The translations under genes were made by a program, and so were the position numbers. Below the pieces are notes generated by a model. It worked only from the letters and a program-made list of their open reading frames with translations. It did no database searches and was not told where the DNA came from. This document shows, in pieces, positions 8,637 through 16,419 of a stretch of 61,644 bases of DNA (the stretch's first letter is position 1; every line of letters begins with the position of its first letter). The stretch is from Verrucomicrobiales bacterium (GTDB lineage Bacteria > Verrucomicrobiota > Verrucomicrobiia > Verrucomicrobiales > DEV007). Location: contig JARGOP010000021.1 in the NCBI GenBank assembly GCA_029233965.1, forward strand, positions 4,687 through 66,330, written 5' to 3'.

Positions 8637-9320
8637 ATGAAATTTTCAGTCACATTATCCTCCTTTATTTCGCTTTCACTGATGATTCCTGTCCTCGCTC
8701 AGGAAGAGAGTGTGAATCCGGGAATCAATGAAAACTTTCAAGATCCGGACCCGTCAAGCTTTGTCGAACGCTTCGAGAAAGAAGGGCGCGAAGTCTACGA
8801 CAACCGGAAAGTGATCGTGGAAAAACTGGAGTTGAAACCCGGGATGAAGGTGGCCGATGTCGGTGCCGGAACCGGGCTTTTTACCCGACTCCTTGCTCCC
8901 GAAGTGGGCGAAACCGGAAAAGTCTATGCCGTCGATATCGCAAAAGCCTTCGTGAATCACACCGTCATGAGCAGTCGGGTCCGCGGGTTCAGTCAGGTGG
9001 AGGGGATCGTTTGCACCGCCGATGACACCCTCCTGCCGGAAAATTCGGTCGATCTTGTTTTCATCTGCGACACCTATCACCACTTTGAGTTCCCGGCAAA
9101 AACGATGGCCTCAATTCACCGGGCACTCAAGCCGGGCGGACGCCTCGCGATGATCGATTTTGAGCGGATTGAAGGCGTCAGCTCCGAATGGATCATGGGA
9201 CATGTCCGCGCTGGAAAAGAAGTCTTTCAATCCGAGATCGAAGCAGCAAACTTTGAACTGGAGGAGGAACTGGACCTCTTTGACGAGAACTACTTCCTCA
9301 TCTTCCGGAAAAGCGAATAA
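8637..9320 (+). CDS. Class I SAM-dependent methyltransferase with signal peptide
   Basis: The 227-residue protein begins with a clear signal peptide (MKFSVTLSSFIS..., cleavage likely after VLAQ at about 22). It then carries a class I methyltransferase domain: motif I VADVGAGTGLF, an acidic DI after the second strand, and motif IV-like FICDTYHHFE, followed by LKPGGRLAMIDF. The methyl acceptor is unknown. Predicted export of a SAM-dependent enzyme is odd, because SAM is cytoplasmic; the N-terminus could instead act as a membrane anchor. An in-frame ATG at 8616 would add seven residues. It is a single gene, with neighbours on the other strand or distant. Confidence 0.8.
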   Translation: MKFSVTLSSFISLSLMIPVLAQEESVNPGINENFQDPDPSSFVERFEKEGREVYDNRKVIVEKLELKPGMKVADVGAGTGLFTRLLAPEVGETGKVYAVDIAKAFVNHTVMSSRVRGFSQVEGIVCTADDTLLPENSVDLVFICDTYHHFEFPAKTMASIHRALKPGGRLAMIDFERIEGVSSEWIMGHVRAGKEVFQSEIEAANFELEEELDLFDENYFLIFRKSE

Positions 9321-9538
9321 CCCCCCGTCGGTCGCAGGCATCGGGCCTTGGCCCCTTTTCAAACCGGACCGAACCCTGTCAGGTCCCTTACCTAACCCTG
9401 TCAGATCCTTTTCCGGATGCCTCTCATTTCACCCGTCTTTGAGTCCCCGGGTAACGTTGACTTTCATTCGCCGAACCTTACACTTCCATTCGCCCTCCGG
9501 CTTTCTGCCCGGTTGACAGTCGGAGCGGCGCTTTTTGT
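9321..9538. other. Intergenic region with short direct repeats
   Basis: No gene is seen. The core AACCCTGTCAG occurs twice within about 25 bp (near 9374 and 9398), which could be a regulatory repeat or remnant. A GGGCC-TT-GGCCC dyad followed by CTTTTC just after the methyltransferase stop could be a weak terminator. Confidence 0.3.
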
Positions 9539-11254
9539 ATGAACACCCCACGCCTCTCTCTTTACGGAATTTCAGCGGCCACTCTAGCTGTCACGACCGG
9601 TCTCTTCCTCACCTGCAATTTCAAAGGGATCGCTCAAGACGCCCCGGAGCTGATTTCAGGACCGCTCACTCCACCGACGGCCCCCTCCGTGGAAATGCCT
9701 CCGCCGGAGTCCGTGCAGGCCGATATCTCCGAAGTCGACATGGATGCGATTGTCAGAGTCGAGGTGGATACCAAGCAGCCCAACTACCGCGTCCCCTGGA
9801 ACATTGGCGGAATGAACAGTGGCAACGGCACCGGCTTTCTCGTCGGACCGAACCGGTTCCTCACGAATGCTCATGTCGTCAGCGATGCCCGGCTCATTTA
9901 CATCAAAAAAATGAGCGACCCAAAGCCCTACGAGGCACGGGTCGTCAATGTTGCGCACGATTGTGACCTCGCGCTTCTCGAACTCGAATCCGAGGAGGAA
10001 TTCGAAGGTGCCTTCGCCAATCTCCAGCCGCTCTTCATCGGGGGGATTCCGAAGCTGAACACAACCGTCGTCGCGGTGGGTTACCCCATCGGCGGCGAGC
10101 GCATCTCCGTTACGCGCGGTGTCGTTTCACGAATCGACTTCCGGACCTACAGTCACTCCAGCGTCGACAACCACCTTAGCATTCAGGTCGATGCCGCGAT
10201 CAACCCGGGAAACTCGGGCGGACCCGTTCTTCAAAATAACCAGGTCGTCGGCGTTGCCTTTCAGGGCTACTCGGGTGCTGTCGCGCAAAACACGGGCTAT
10301 ATGATCCCGGTTCCAGTCATCGAGCGGTTTCTGAAAGATGTCGAAGATGGCAGCTACGATTTCTACGTCGATCTCGCCACGAGCGTGATCAACATTCTCA
10401 ATCCCGCACAACGCAAGGCACTCGGCCTTCCCAACGACGGAGTCGGCGTCATGGTCGCAGAAGCCGATGCGGCCGGTTCAGCCGGCGGCATCCTCAAAAC
10501 CAAAGACGTGCTCCTTTCCATCGACGGCTACACGATCGCGTCGGACGGATTTATCGAGATCGAGGGAGAACGTATTGACCTCAACGAGATCATCGAGCGG
10601 AAGTTTGCGGGAGACACCGTTGATCTCGAAGTCTGGCGGGACGGCGCCCGCAAGGAAATCACGCTTGAGCTCAAGCGCTTTCTCCCCTACCTCATCCAGG
10701 CGAGTCAGTATGACAAGCAGCCGAACTTCGTGCTCTACGCCGGTCTTCAGTTTCAACCTCTCGACCGCAATCTGATGGCGGCCCATTCGATCAGCGATCT
10801 GCAAACCCGCTATCACTACACCTTCTTCAGTCAGGACGAAATCTACCGGGAGCGCCCCCAGGTCATCGTGCTCACCGAGGTGCTTCCCGATTCGACCAAC
10901 ACCCACCTGAAAAACTACATTCACAAGGTCGTCGATTCGATCAACGGGAAAAAAATCGGACTCGTTCAGGACGTTTACGATGCGTTTCACGGTGATTTCC
11001 ACGAGGAAGGCTACGAGGATTTCCATGTCGTCCGCCTCCTCGGAGAAGGTCGTCCTCTCGTCCTAAAGCGGAAGGATTCCGCGATCGCCCACGAGCGCAT
11101 CAAAGCAAAATACAACGTCGGTTTCGATCATTTCATCGAAGAGCCGGAAATCATGCAGCTGAAGGATACCCTCGCACCCGTTGAGCGGGAGGAGGAACCC
11201 ACCGGGGATTCCGAAGCGGAGGAGACCGCCGAACCAGCCAAAAAAGCTGCCTGA
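9539..11254 (+). CDS. HtrA/DegP-like trypsin-fold serine protease with PDZ domain
   Basis: The 571-residue protein has an N-terminal signal or membrane segment (about 8-30), a trypsin-like domain with an apparently intact triad, and a PDZ-containing C-terminus. The triad is His112 (TNAHVV), Asp143 (HDCDLALLE) and Ser226 (NPGNSGGPV). The first PDZ lies at about 290-375 (GVGVMVAEADAAGSAG, VLLSIDGYTI); a second, less clear one lies at about 430-500. This is the layout of the plant and PVC Deg group of HtrA proteases, which degrade misfolded envelope proteins. The tail is rich in Glu. It is followed after 33 bp by a paralogue that has lost its catalytic residues, so the two may form a mixed complex. 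Confidence 0.85.
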   Translation: MNTPRLSLYGISAATLAVTTGLFLTCNFKGIAQDAPELISGPLTPPTAPSVEMPPPESVQADISEVDMDAIVRVEVDTKQPNYRVPWNIGGMNSGNGTGFLVGPNRFLTNAHVVSDARLIYIKKMSDPKPYEARVVNVAHDCDLALLELESEEEFEGAFANLQPLFIGGIPKLNTTVVAVGYPIGGERISVTRGVVSRIDFRTYSHSSVDNHLSIQVDAAINPGNSGGPVLQNNQVVGVAFQGYSGAVAQNTGYMIPVPVIERFLKDVEDGSYDFYVDLATSVINILNPAQRKALGLPNDGVGVMVAEADAAGSAGGILKTKDVLLSIDGYTIASDGFIEIEGERIDLNEIIERKFAGDTVDLEVWRDGARKEITLELKRFLPYLIQASQYDKQPNFVLYAGLQFQPLDRNLMAAHSISDLQTRYHYTFFSQDEIYRERPQVIVLTEVLPDSTNTHLKNYIHKVVDSINGKKIGLVQDVYDAFHGDFHEEGYEDFHVVRLLGEGRPLVLKRKDSAIAHERIKAKYNVGFDHFIEEPEIMQLKDTLAPVEREEEPTGDSEAEETAEPAKKAA

Positions 11255-11287
11255 ACCAACCTGCTGAAGCTCAACTCTTTCCTTTCC

Positions 11288-12775
11288 ATGACCTCATTTT
11301 CATTCAAATGGCCCCTCGCCATCCTTGTTGCCCTTTCTCTTCCTGCCCTGGTGACGGCACAGGATGCCTCGCCCGAAAACTCCATCGTTCGCGTCAATGC
11401 CACGCTCCAGAGCTACAATTTCCTCCGCCCCTGGGAGAAGGGGGCACCCACACCGAGACGCGGACTGGGTGCGGTCCTCGAAGGCAATCGTGTCCTCGTC
11501 ACCGCCGAACTGGTCGTAAACTCCACCTTTCTCGAGCTTGAGCACCCGTCCAACGGCGACCGTGTTCCCGCCCGCATTGCCGGACTCGATTACGAAGCCA
11601 ACCTCGCCGTCCTGGAGCCGTCGAACGACAGCTCGACGGTATTTGAAGGCCTTTCGCCACTTGAACTCGATGACTCCGTAACCGCCGGGGAAACCCTTCA
11701 AGTCTGGCAGATCGAAGACAACGGCGATGGTGTCACGACCGATGTCGAAGTGCTGCGGGTGAACGTCGGCCGCTATTTCATCCCCGGCTCAGTCTTTCTC
11801 CTCTATCAGGTGAAGGGCTCCCTCCAGGCCCGGGTCAACAGCTTCACACTTCCTGTCGTGAAAGACGGGAAGCTTTGCGGTATGCTCCTGAGCTATTCCT
11901 CGAAAGAGCAGACCGCCTCCGTTCTTCCTGTTCCCATCATCAGCGCTTTCCTGGAAGACCTGAAGGATGGCGAATACGAGGGCTTCCCCAATCTCGGGAT
12001 CGGCATCAGTCAGATGCTGGACGAGACTCTCCGGGAGTTCACCGGGGTCGACGGCGAGGACGGCGGTGTTTTCATTCGAAATGTCGCGAAGGACAGTTCT
12101 GCTGAAAAAGGCGGACTGAAAAAAGGCGATGTCATTCTCTCCATCAACGGCCAGGCCATCGACTCGCGCGGCAATTACACGCACCCGGAATACGGAAAAC
12201 TGAGCTTTTCTCACCTTGTCCGGGGCGATGCGAAGGTTGGCGACAGCATTACGGTTGATATCATCAGAGACAAAGAGCCCCAAACCATTGAGATGGAGTT
12301 GATCCGGAAGCGTCCCGACGATTTCCTGATCGATCCTTACATGTTCGATCGCGGCCCCAAATATGTGATCTTCGGTGGACTCATTTTCCAGGAATTGACC
12401 CTCCCCTACCTGGAAAGCTGGGGCGACGAGTGGGTCAATCGCGCGCCATTCAAGTTGGTTCATGCCAATGCGAACCCGGAAGAGTGGGAGGAGCAGGACC
12501 GTGATAAGCTCGTTTTCCTGAGCAATGTGCTCAAAACCCCGAGCACTCTCGGCTATGAAAACCTGAACTCCGCGATCATCACGAAAGTGAACGGGAAATT
12601 CATCAAAAACATCAGGGATTTGTCTGCCGCTTTGAGCGAAGCGCCTGAGTACGGCATCCACACGATTGAATTTGTGGATTATCCCAAGGTGATTTACGTC
12701 GACGACAAGGCGTCTCAGTTCGTGAATCAGCAACTGATTCAATATGGAATCGGTCAACTTCAGCGTCTCGAATAA
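11288..12775 (+). CDS. Catalytically degenerate HtrA-like protein (pseudoprotease) with PDZ
   Basis: The 495-residue protein has a signal peptide (about 1-25, ending VTAQD) and aligns along its length with the upstream protease. The catalytic positions are changed: TNAHVV becomes VTAELVV (His to Glu74), CDLALLE becomes ANLAVLE (Asp to Asn104), and GNSGGPV becomes VNSFTLPV, which keeps a serine (184) but loses the glycines of the oxyanion region. The PDZ domain stays well formed (SAEKGGLKKGDVILSINGQ at about 270-295). I infer a non-proteolytic role: regulator, adaptor or substrate-binding partner of the upstream enzyme. The frame is open, so this is not a pseudogene. Confidence 0.8.
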   Translation: MTSFSFKWPLAILVALSLPALVTAQDASPENSIVRVNATLQSYNFLRPWEKGAPTPRRGLGAVLEGNRVLVTAELVVNSTFLELEHPSNGDRVPARIAGLDYEANLAVLEPSNDSSTVFEGLSPLELDDSVTAGETLQVWQIEDNGDGVTTDVEVLRVNVGRYFIPGSVFLLYQVKGSLQARVNSFTLPVVKDGKLCGMLLSYSSKEQTASVLPVPIISAFLEDLKDGEYEGFPNLGIGISQMLDETLREFTGVDGEDGGVFIRNVAKDSSAEKGGLKKGDVILSINGQAIDSRGNYTHPEYGKLSFSHLVRGDAKVGDSITVDIIRDKEPQTIEMELIRKRPDDFLIDPYMFDRGPKYVIFGGLIFQELTLPYLESWGDEWVNRAPFKLVHANANPEEWEEQDRDKLVFLSNVLKTPSTLGYENLNSAIITKVNGKFIKNIRDLSAALSEAPEYGIHTIEFVDYPKVIYVDDKASQFVNQQLIQYGIGQLQRLE

Positions 12776-12793
12776 GAGGCGTCAGAACTCGCG

Positions 12794-12821
12794 TTGACTT
12801 TTCGGACTTTTCTTTTATCGT
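12794..12821 (+). promoter_or_regulatory. Putative sigma70-type promoter upstream of rpmH
   Basis: TTGACT (12794-12799) and TATCGT (12816-12821) are separated by 16 nt, about 137 bp upstream of rpmH. The -35 is strong, the -10 moderate. It would drive the rpmH-rnpA-yidD-yidC unit. Confidence 0.4.
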
Positions 12822-12957
12822 TGCGGCCCTCCAATTGGGAAGACGATTCCATCGTCTCACTGAATGTCAGGAAACCGGAGTGGAATGAAAGTCATCCCAC
12901 GCCTTCGCGCGAAGAGCGCGTCACACAGCAAACGAATCTTTTTTTACCCGTAAGAAC

Positions 12958-13140
12958 ATGAAACGGACCTACCAACCTTCAAAACGTTCGCGCAAAAACC
13001 AGCACGGCTTCCGCGCCCGCATGGCGACCAAGGCCGGTCGTGACATCATCAAGCGCCGCCGCCAAAAAGGCCGTAAGCGTCTCATTCCCAAGGGTGCAGA
13101 GCTTCAGTACAAGCGCCACACGGTTCAGCACGGCAGGTAA
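12958..13140 (+). CDS. rpmH: 50S ribosomal protein L34 with C-terminal extension
   Basis: The N-terminal 44 residues match bacterial L34 closely ([20 protein letters not shown], then [20 protein letters not shown]). The usual protein stops near residue 44-47; this one runs to 60, with an extra tail [19 protein letters not shown]. It is part of the large ribosomal subunit. As in most bacteria it begins the cluster rpmH-rnpA-yidD-yidC, which often lies near the chromosome origin; dnaA is not in this window. Confidence 0.95.
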   Translation: MKRTYQPSKRSRKNQHGFRARMATKAGRDIIKRRRQKGRKRLIPKGAELQYKRHTVQHGR

Positions 13141-13236
13141 TGCTGTGCTCCGGTGCGCTTCAGCCTCCTGTCGTCGCACCGTTTTCACCGGTCAGGGGTT
13201 GGATCCACCGATTCCTCTGATTTTCGCCCCGGGACC

Positions 13237-13599
13237 ATGAAGTTCCCACGATCCAGGCGTATCACGAGAAGATCGGATTTTCAGTTGGTGCGCTCGAAAG
13301 GGAAATCGGTCCACGGCCGCTTTCTTGTCTTAGGGTATTTCAAGTGCTCCACAAAGACGCCTTCGAAATTGGGTTTAATTACCACGAAGCGTCTCGGGAA
13401 TGCCGTGATCAGAAACCGCGTGAGGCGGAAGCTGCGCGGGATCATGCAACGCGTTGGGGACCGTTTTCTGCCCGGACACTGGCTGGTCCTCATCGCACGA
13501 AACGCGGCGGCCGGAGCGACTTCTGAACAGCTTGAGAAGGAATGGAAATGGCTCATGCATCGAGCAGACTTGATGATACCGAAAGAGGAGCAGGGATGA
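13237..13599 (+). CDS. rnpA: Ribonuclease P protein component
   Basis: The 120-residue basic protein carries the RNR signature of RnpA (LGNAVIRNRVRRKLRG), which contacts the catalytic RNA of RNase P, the tRNA 5'-maturation enzyme. The ATG at 13237 is chosen because similarity begins there (MKFPRSRRITRRSDF); a GTG at 13153 would add 28 unrelated residues. It overlaps yidD by 4 nt (ATGA). Confidence 0.93.
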   Translation: MKFPRSRRITRRSDFQLVRSKGKSVHGRFLVLGYFKCSTKTPSKLGLITTKRLGNAVIRNRVRRKLRGIMQRVGDRFLPGHWLVLIARNAAAGATSEQLEKEWKWLMHRADLMIPKEEQG

Positions 13600-13919
13600 A
13601 ACCGGTGCTGATTTTTTTTGTTCGCTGCTACCAGAAGGTGATTTCACCACCGCTTCATTTTATCTGCGGCCCACTGAGCGGATGCCGTTACTTTCCTTCC
13701 TGCTCTCAGTATTTTATCGATGCCGTGACCGTAAATGGCTCCATCAAAGGCTCGTGTCAGGGGCTCTGGAGAATTTTACGCTGTCAGCCATGGGGCGGGC
13801 AGGGATATGACCCGCCTCCGGGATGGGAAGAATATGTGGCAAAACACCCCGAGGCCGCTTATGTAGGCCGACGTTCCTGCGACCTGCCGGACGCTGAAAC
13901 TGAAAACCCCAATCAATAG
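13596..13919 (+). CDS. yidD: Membrane protein insertion efficiency factor YidD
   Basis: The 107-residue protein shows the YidD pattern: hydrophobic amphipathic N-terminus (MKPVLIFFVRCYQK), then GCRYFPSCSQYFIDAV and RCQPWGGQGYDPPP. YidD helps insertion of inner-membrane proteins by YidC. It starts within the rnpA stop (ATGA) and lies 13 bp upstream of yidC, the classic order. The C-terminus is somewhat longer than in E. coli. Confidence 0.93.
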   Translation: MKPVLIFFVRCYQKVISPPLHFICGPLSGCRYFPSCSQYFIDAVTVNGSIKGSCQGLWRILRCQPWGGQGYDPPPGWEEYVAKHPEAAYVGRRSCDLPDAETENPNQ

Positions 13920-13932
13920 GAAAAAAGCTGTC

Positions 13933-15861
13933 GTGAAAAACATGGATCGAACATCTTGGATAGGCGTGATTGTCTGTCTGTGTCTGCTCTTTACCTGGGG
14001 CTGGTGGAACGCAAAGGAGACCGCCAAGCAACTGGAGGCCCAGCGTGAGCAGGCCGCTCTCGAAGCCCTGAATCCTCCCGTGGAAGAGGAAGCTCCGGCC
14101 CCCGTCAATGCGCTGACCGCTCCTGAAGCAGCTCCTGCGGACGATGCTCTGGAGACGGTTGCGGAGATGACGCATGTCCTTGAGAGTGACCTTGCCAGGT
14201 TTCACCTCACCAATCGCGGCGCTGGCATTAAGATCGCCGAGTTGAAAGATCAGGCCCGTCACTTCGAGGGTGACGATTTCATCACCATCAACGAGAATGC
14301 AAGCCATCCGGTCGGCGCGCTCTCCTCCGGCCCCGGCCAATTCGACAATACCAACTGGAACGTCACTGAGAAATCAGCGGAAAAAATCACTTTCGAAACG
14401 AAGACGCCAGCCGGTTTCACCATTTCCAAGACCTATCGCCTCCCCGGCCCGGATCGTGACGCGCATGAAATCATGCTGGAAATGAGCGTTCGCAATGAAT
14501 CGCAGACGCCCCTGGTCCTCGCAGATCAGTTTCTCTACGCAGGTTCCGCCGCTCCGCTCCACCTCAATGAGTGGTCGATGCAGATCGGCATGTTCTGGCT
14601 GCAGAGCAACGGGGACTTCGAGTATGAAACCGTAGATCACTACGGCGGTCGCAAGGTGCTGGGGATTTTCGGAAAGAATGAAATCGAGTCCGATGAATTC
14701 TCCCTCGAATCCCTTCGCTGGGCGGGGGTGAACGACCAGTTTTTCGTGACCATCGTGCAGCCTGAAAACGCACACGAAGCAACGCTATGGGGGAGTCGCT
14801 TCCCTGTCGTAGTCGAAGGAGACGAGGAAGCTTCGACGAAAAAGCGCATGTTTGCCGCCGAGGCAGGCATCGGGCTCCCCCCGCTTTCGATGAATCCGGG
14901 CGATCAGCAGACGCTTCGCTACCATCTTTACCTCGGACCCAAGGAATTCTCGCGTCTCAAGGGACTCGGTGAAGAAAAGCAACTCGTCATGCACTACGAC
15001 GAGATCCCGATCTTCGGCTGGCTCTTCGGCTGGGCGATCAAGCCCCTCGCCTCCTGGCTCATCATGGGACTTGTTTTCCTGAAGGGCTACGTGGGCGGCT
15101 ACGGTCTCGCCATCATTCTCATCACCCTCATGATCCGCCTCATCATCTGGCCGGTCTACGCGAAGTCAGCCCGCTCCATGAAGCGGATGTCCAAGCTGAC
15201 CCCAATGATGAAAGAGATCCGGGAAAAGTATGAGGACAATCCTCAGAAGATGAATGAGGAGACGATGAAGTTGTATCGGACCTACAACATCAACCCGCTG
15301 GGCGGCTGTCTCCCCATGTTCATACAGCTCCCGATCTTCCTCGCGTTTTACCGGATGCTCTGGAGTGCGGCGGAACTTCGCCACGAGTCCTTCCTCTGGG
15401 TCGACGACCTCGCGATGCCGGATACGATGTTCATGATCCCCGGTCTGGACATCCCCTTCAATCTTCTCCCGATTTTGATGGGCATTACCAGCTTCATCCA
15501 GATCGCAATCACCCCGAAGACAGGCGACAAGACACAGCAGATGATTTTCATGCTGATGCCGCTGATTTTTCTCGTCATCTGTTACAACTTCGCTGCGGCC
15601 CTCGCTCTTTACTGGACGACTTCAAATGCTTTCTCGATACTCCAGACCTGGCTTATGAACAAAATGCCTGAGCCCGAGCTGCAGAAGAAGCCGACCTCCG
15701 GAAAGAAGTCTTTCATGCAACGCATGCAGGAACAGGCGGAAGAAGCCCAGAAGGCAAAAGCCGCCGGTGGAACCGGTGGTGGGATCTCGAGGAAAGACCG
15801 GACCCGCATGCCGGGCGAGAAAGGCGATCGTCACACGAAAGGCAAGAAGAAGCGGAAATAA
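13933..15861 (+). CDS. yidC: Membrane protein insertase YidC
   Basis: The 642-residue protein has an N-terminal membrane helix (about 8-24), a large periplasmic domain rich in beta strands (about 60-340), then the conserved insertase core with about five membrane helices (about 360-590), including the hairpin MKRMSKLTPMMKEIREKYED and GGCLPMFIQLPIFLAFYRML. The end is very basic (KGKKKRK), as in YidC proteins that bind ribosomes. The GTG at 13933 is preferred over the ATG at 13942, because AGGAAAAAA lies at the right distance before it. It works with YidD and SecYEG in inserting membrane proteins. Confidence 0.95.
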   Translation: MKNMDRTSWIGVIVCLCLLFTWGWWNAKETAKQLEAQREQAALEALNPPVEEEAPAPVNALTAPEAAPADDALETVAEMTHVLESDLARFHLTNRGAGIKIAELKDQARHFEGDDFITINENASHPVGALSSGPGQFDNTNWNVTEKSAEKITFETKTPAGFTISKTYRLPGPDRDAHEIMLEMSVRNESQTPLVLADQFLYAGSAAPLHLNEWSMQIGMFWLQSNGDFEYETVDHYGGRKVLGIFGKNEIESDEFSLESLRWAGVNDQFFVTIVQPENAHEATLWGSRFPVVVEGDEEASTKKRMFAAEAGIGLPPLSMNPGDQQTLRYHLYLGPKEFSRLKGLGEEKQLVMHYDEIPIFGWLFGWAIKPLASWLIMGLVFLKGYVGGYGLAIILITLMIRLIIWPVYAKSARSMKRMSKLTPMMKEIREKYEDNPQKMNEETMKLYRTYNINPLGGCLPMFIQLPIFLAFYRMLWSAAELRHESFLWVDDLAMPDTMFMIPGLDIPFNLLPILMGITSFIQIAITPKTGDKTQQMIFMLMPLIFLVICYNFAAALALYWTTSNAFSILQTWLMNKMPEPELQKKPTSGKKSFMQRMQEQAEEAQKAKAAGGTGGGISRKDRTRMPGEKGDRHTKGKKKRK

Positions 15862-15997
15862 GCTCTTCTACCCGCATTTGTTTCAACAATTCGCTTGAAT
15901 TTTTTACAATTTAGGCTACTCGCAAGGCTTGCATCTCCGGAAATCGCCAGACCGGACTGTGAATTTACCCCAATAATTGCCGCATCTGAACTGACCC

Positions 15998-16294
15998 ATG
16001 GCAGACGACGCCTCCAATATCGTTTCGTTCCCCGGAACGGAAGGTCAGAAGAAGACAACCTCGGCAATTCGAAATGGCTCCAGTAATATGAGAAGTGACC
16101 TAGTCGACGCGGCATCAAAAGTGATTCCAGAACCCCCAGTTTTGATCAACCTGGTTTCTGCCAGAGTAAAGCAGTTGAACCTTGGTCGTGCCCCCCTTAT
16201 TCAGACAGATCACCGCATGGGTGCTGCTGATATCGCTCTCACTGAGATCATTCAGGGAAAGATCGGCGTCGATGCCGACTCGATTGAGGAGTGA
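15998..16294 (+). CDS. rpoZ: DNA-directed RNA polymerase omega subunit
   Basis: The 98-residue protein has a variable N-terminus and then the omega core: PPVLINLVSARVKQLNLGR and the D-H-R-M-G-A-A-D-IALTEI stretch, matching the usual helix that clamps the beta-prime C-terminus and binds ppGpp in some bacteria. The ATG at 15998 is the only reasonable start upstream of the conserved part. It lies between yidC and uvrB, all in the same direction. Confidence 0.85.
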   Translation: MADDASNIVSFPGTEGQKKTTSAIRNGSSNMRSDLVDAASKVIPEPPVLINLVSARVKQLNLGRAPLIQTDHRMGAADIALTEIIQGKIGVDADSIEE

Positions 16295-16419
16295 TCTCTG
16301 TTCCTTCCTGTCGCTAAAAACGTCAGTTTTTCGATATTCCGACATCCCTGAAAAACACGCCTCTTTCAAAGAGACGATGTAGTTGGAATTCACTGTATCC
16401 ACGGTAGAATTCTGTCTTC

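Noticed and set aside
13153-13236. Long form of rnpA from a GTG
   Set aside because: The 28 extra residues are unlike RnpA; the ATG at 13237 matches the family start.
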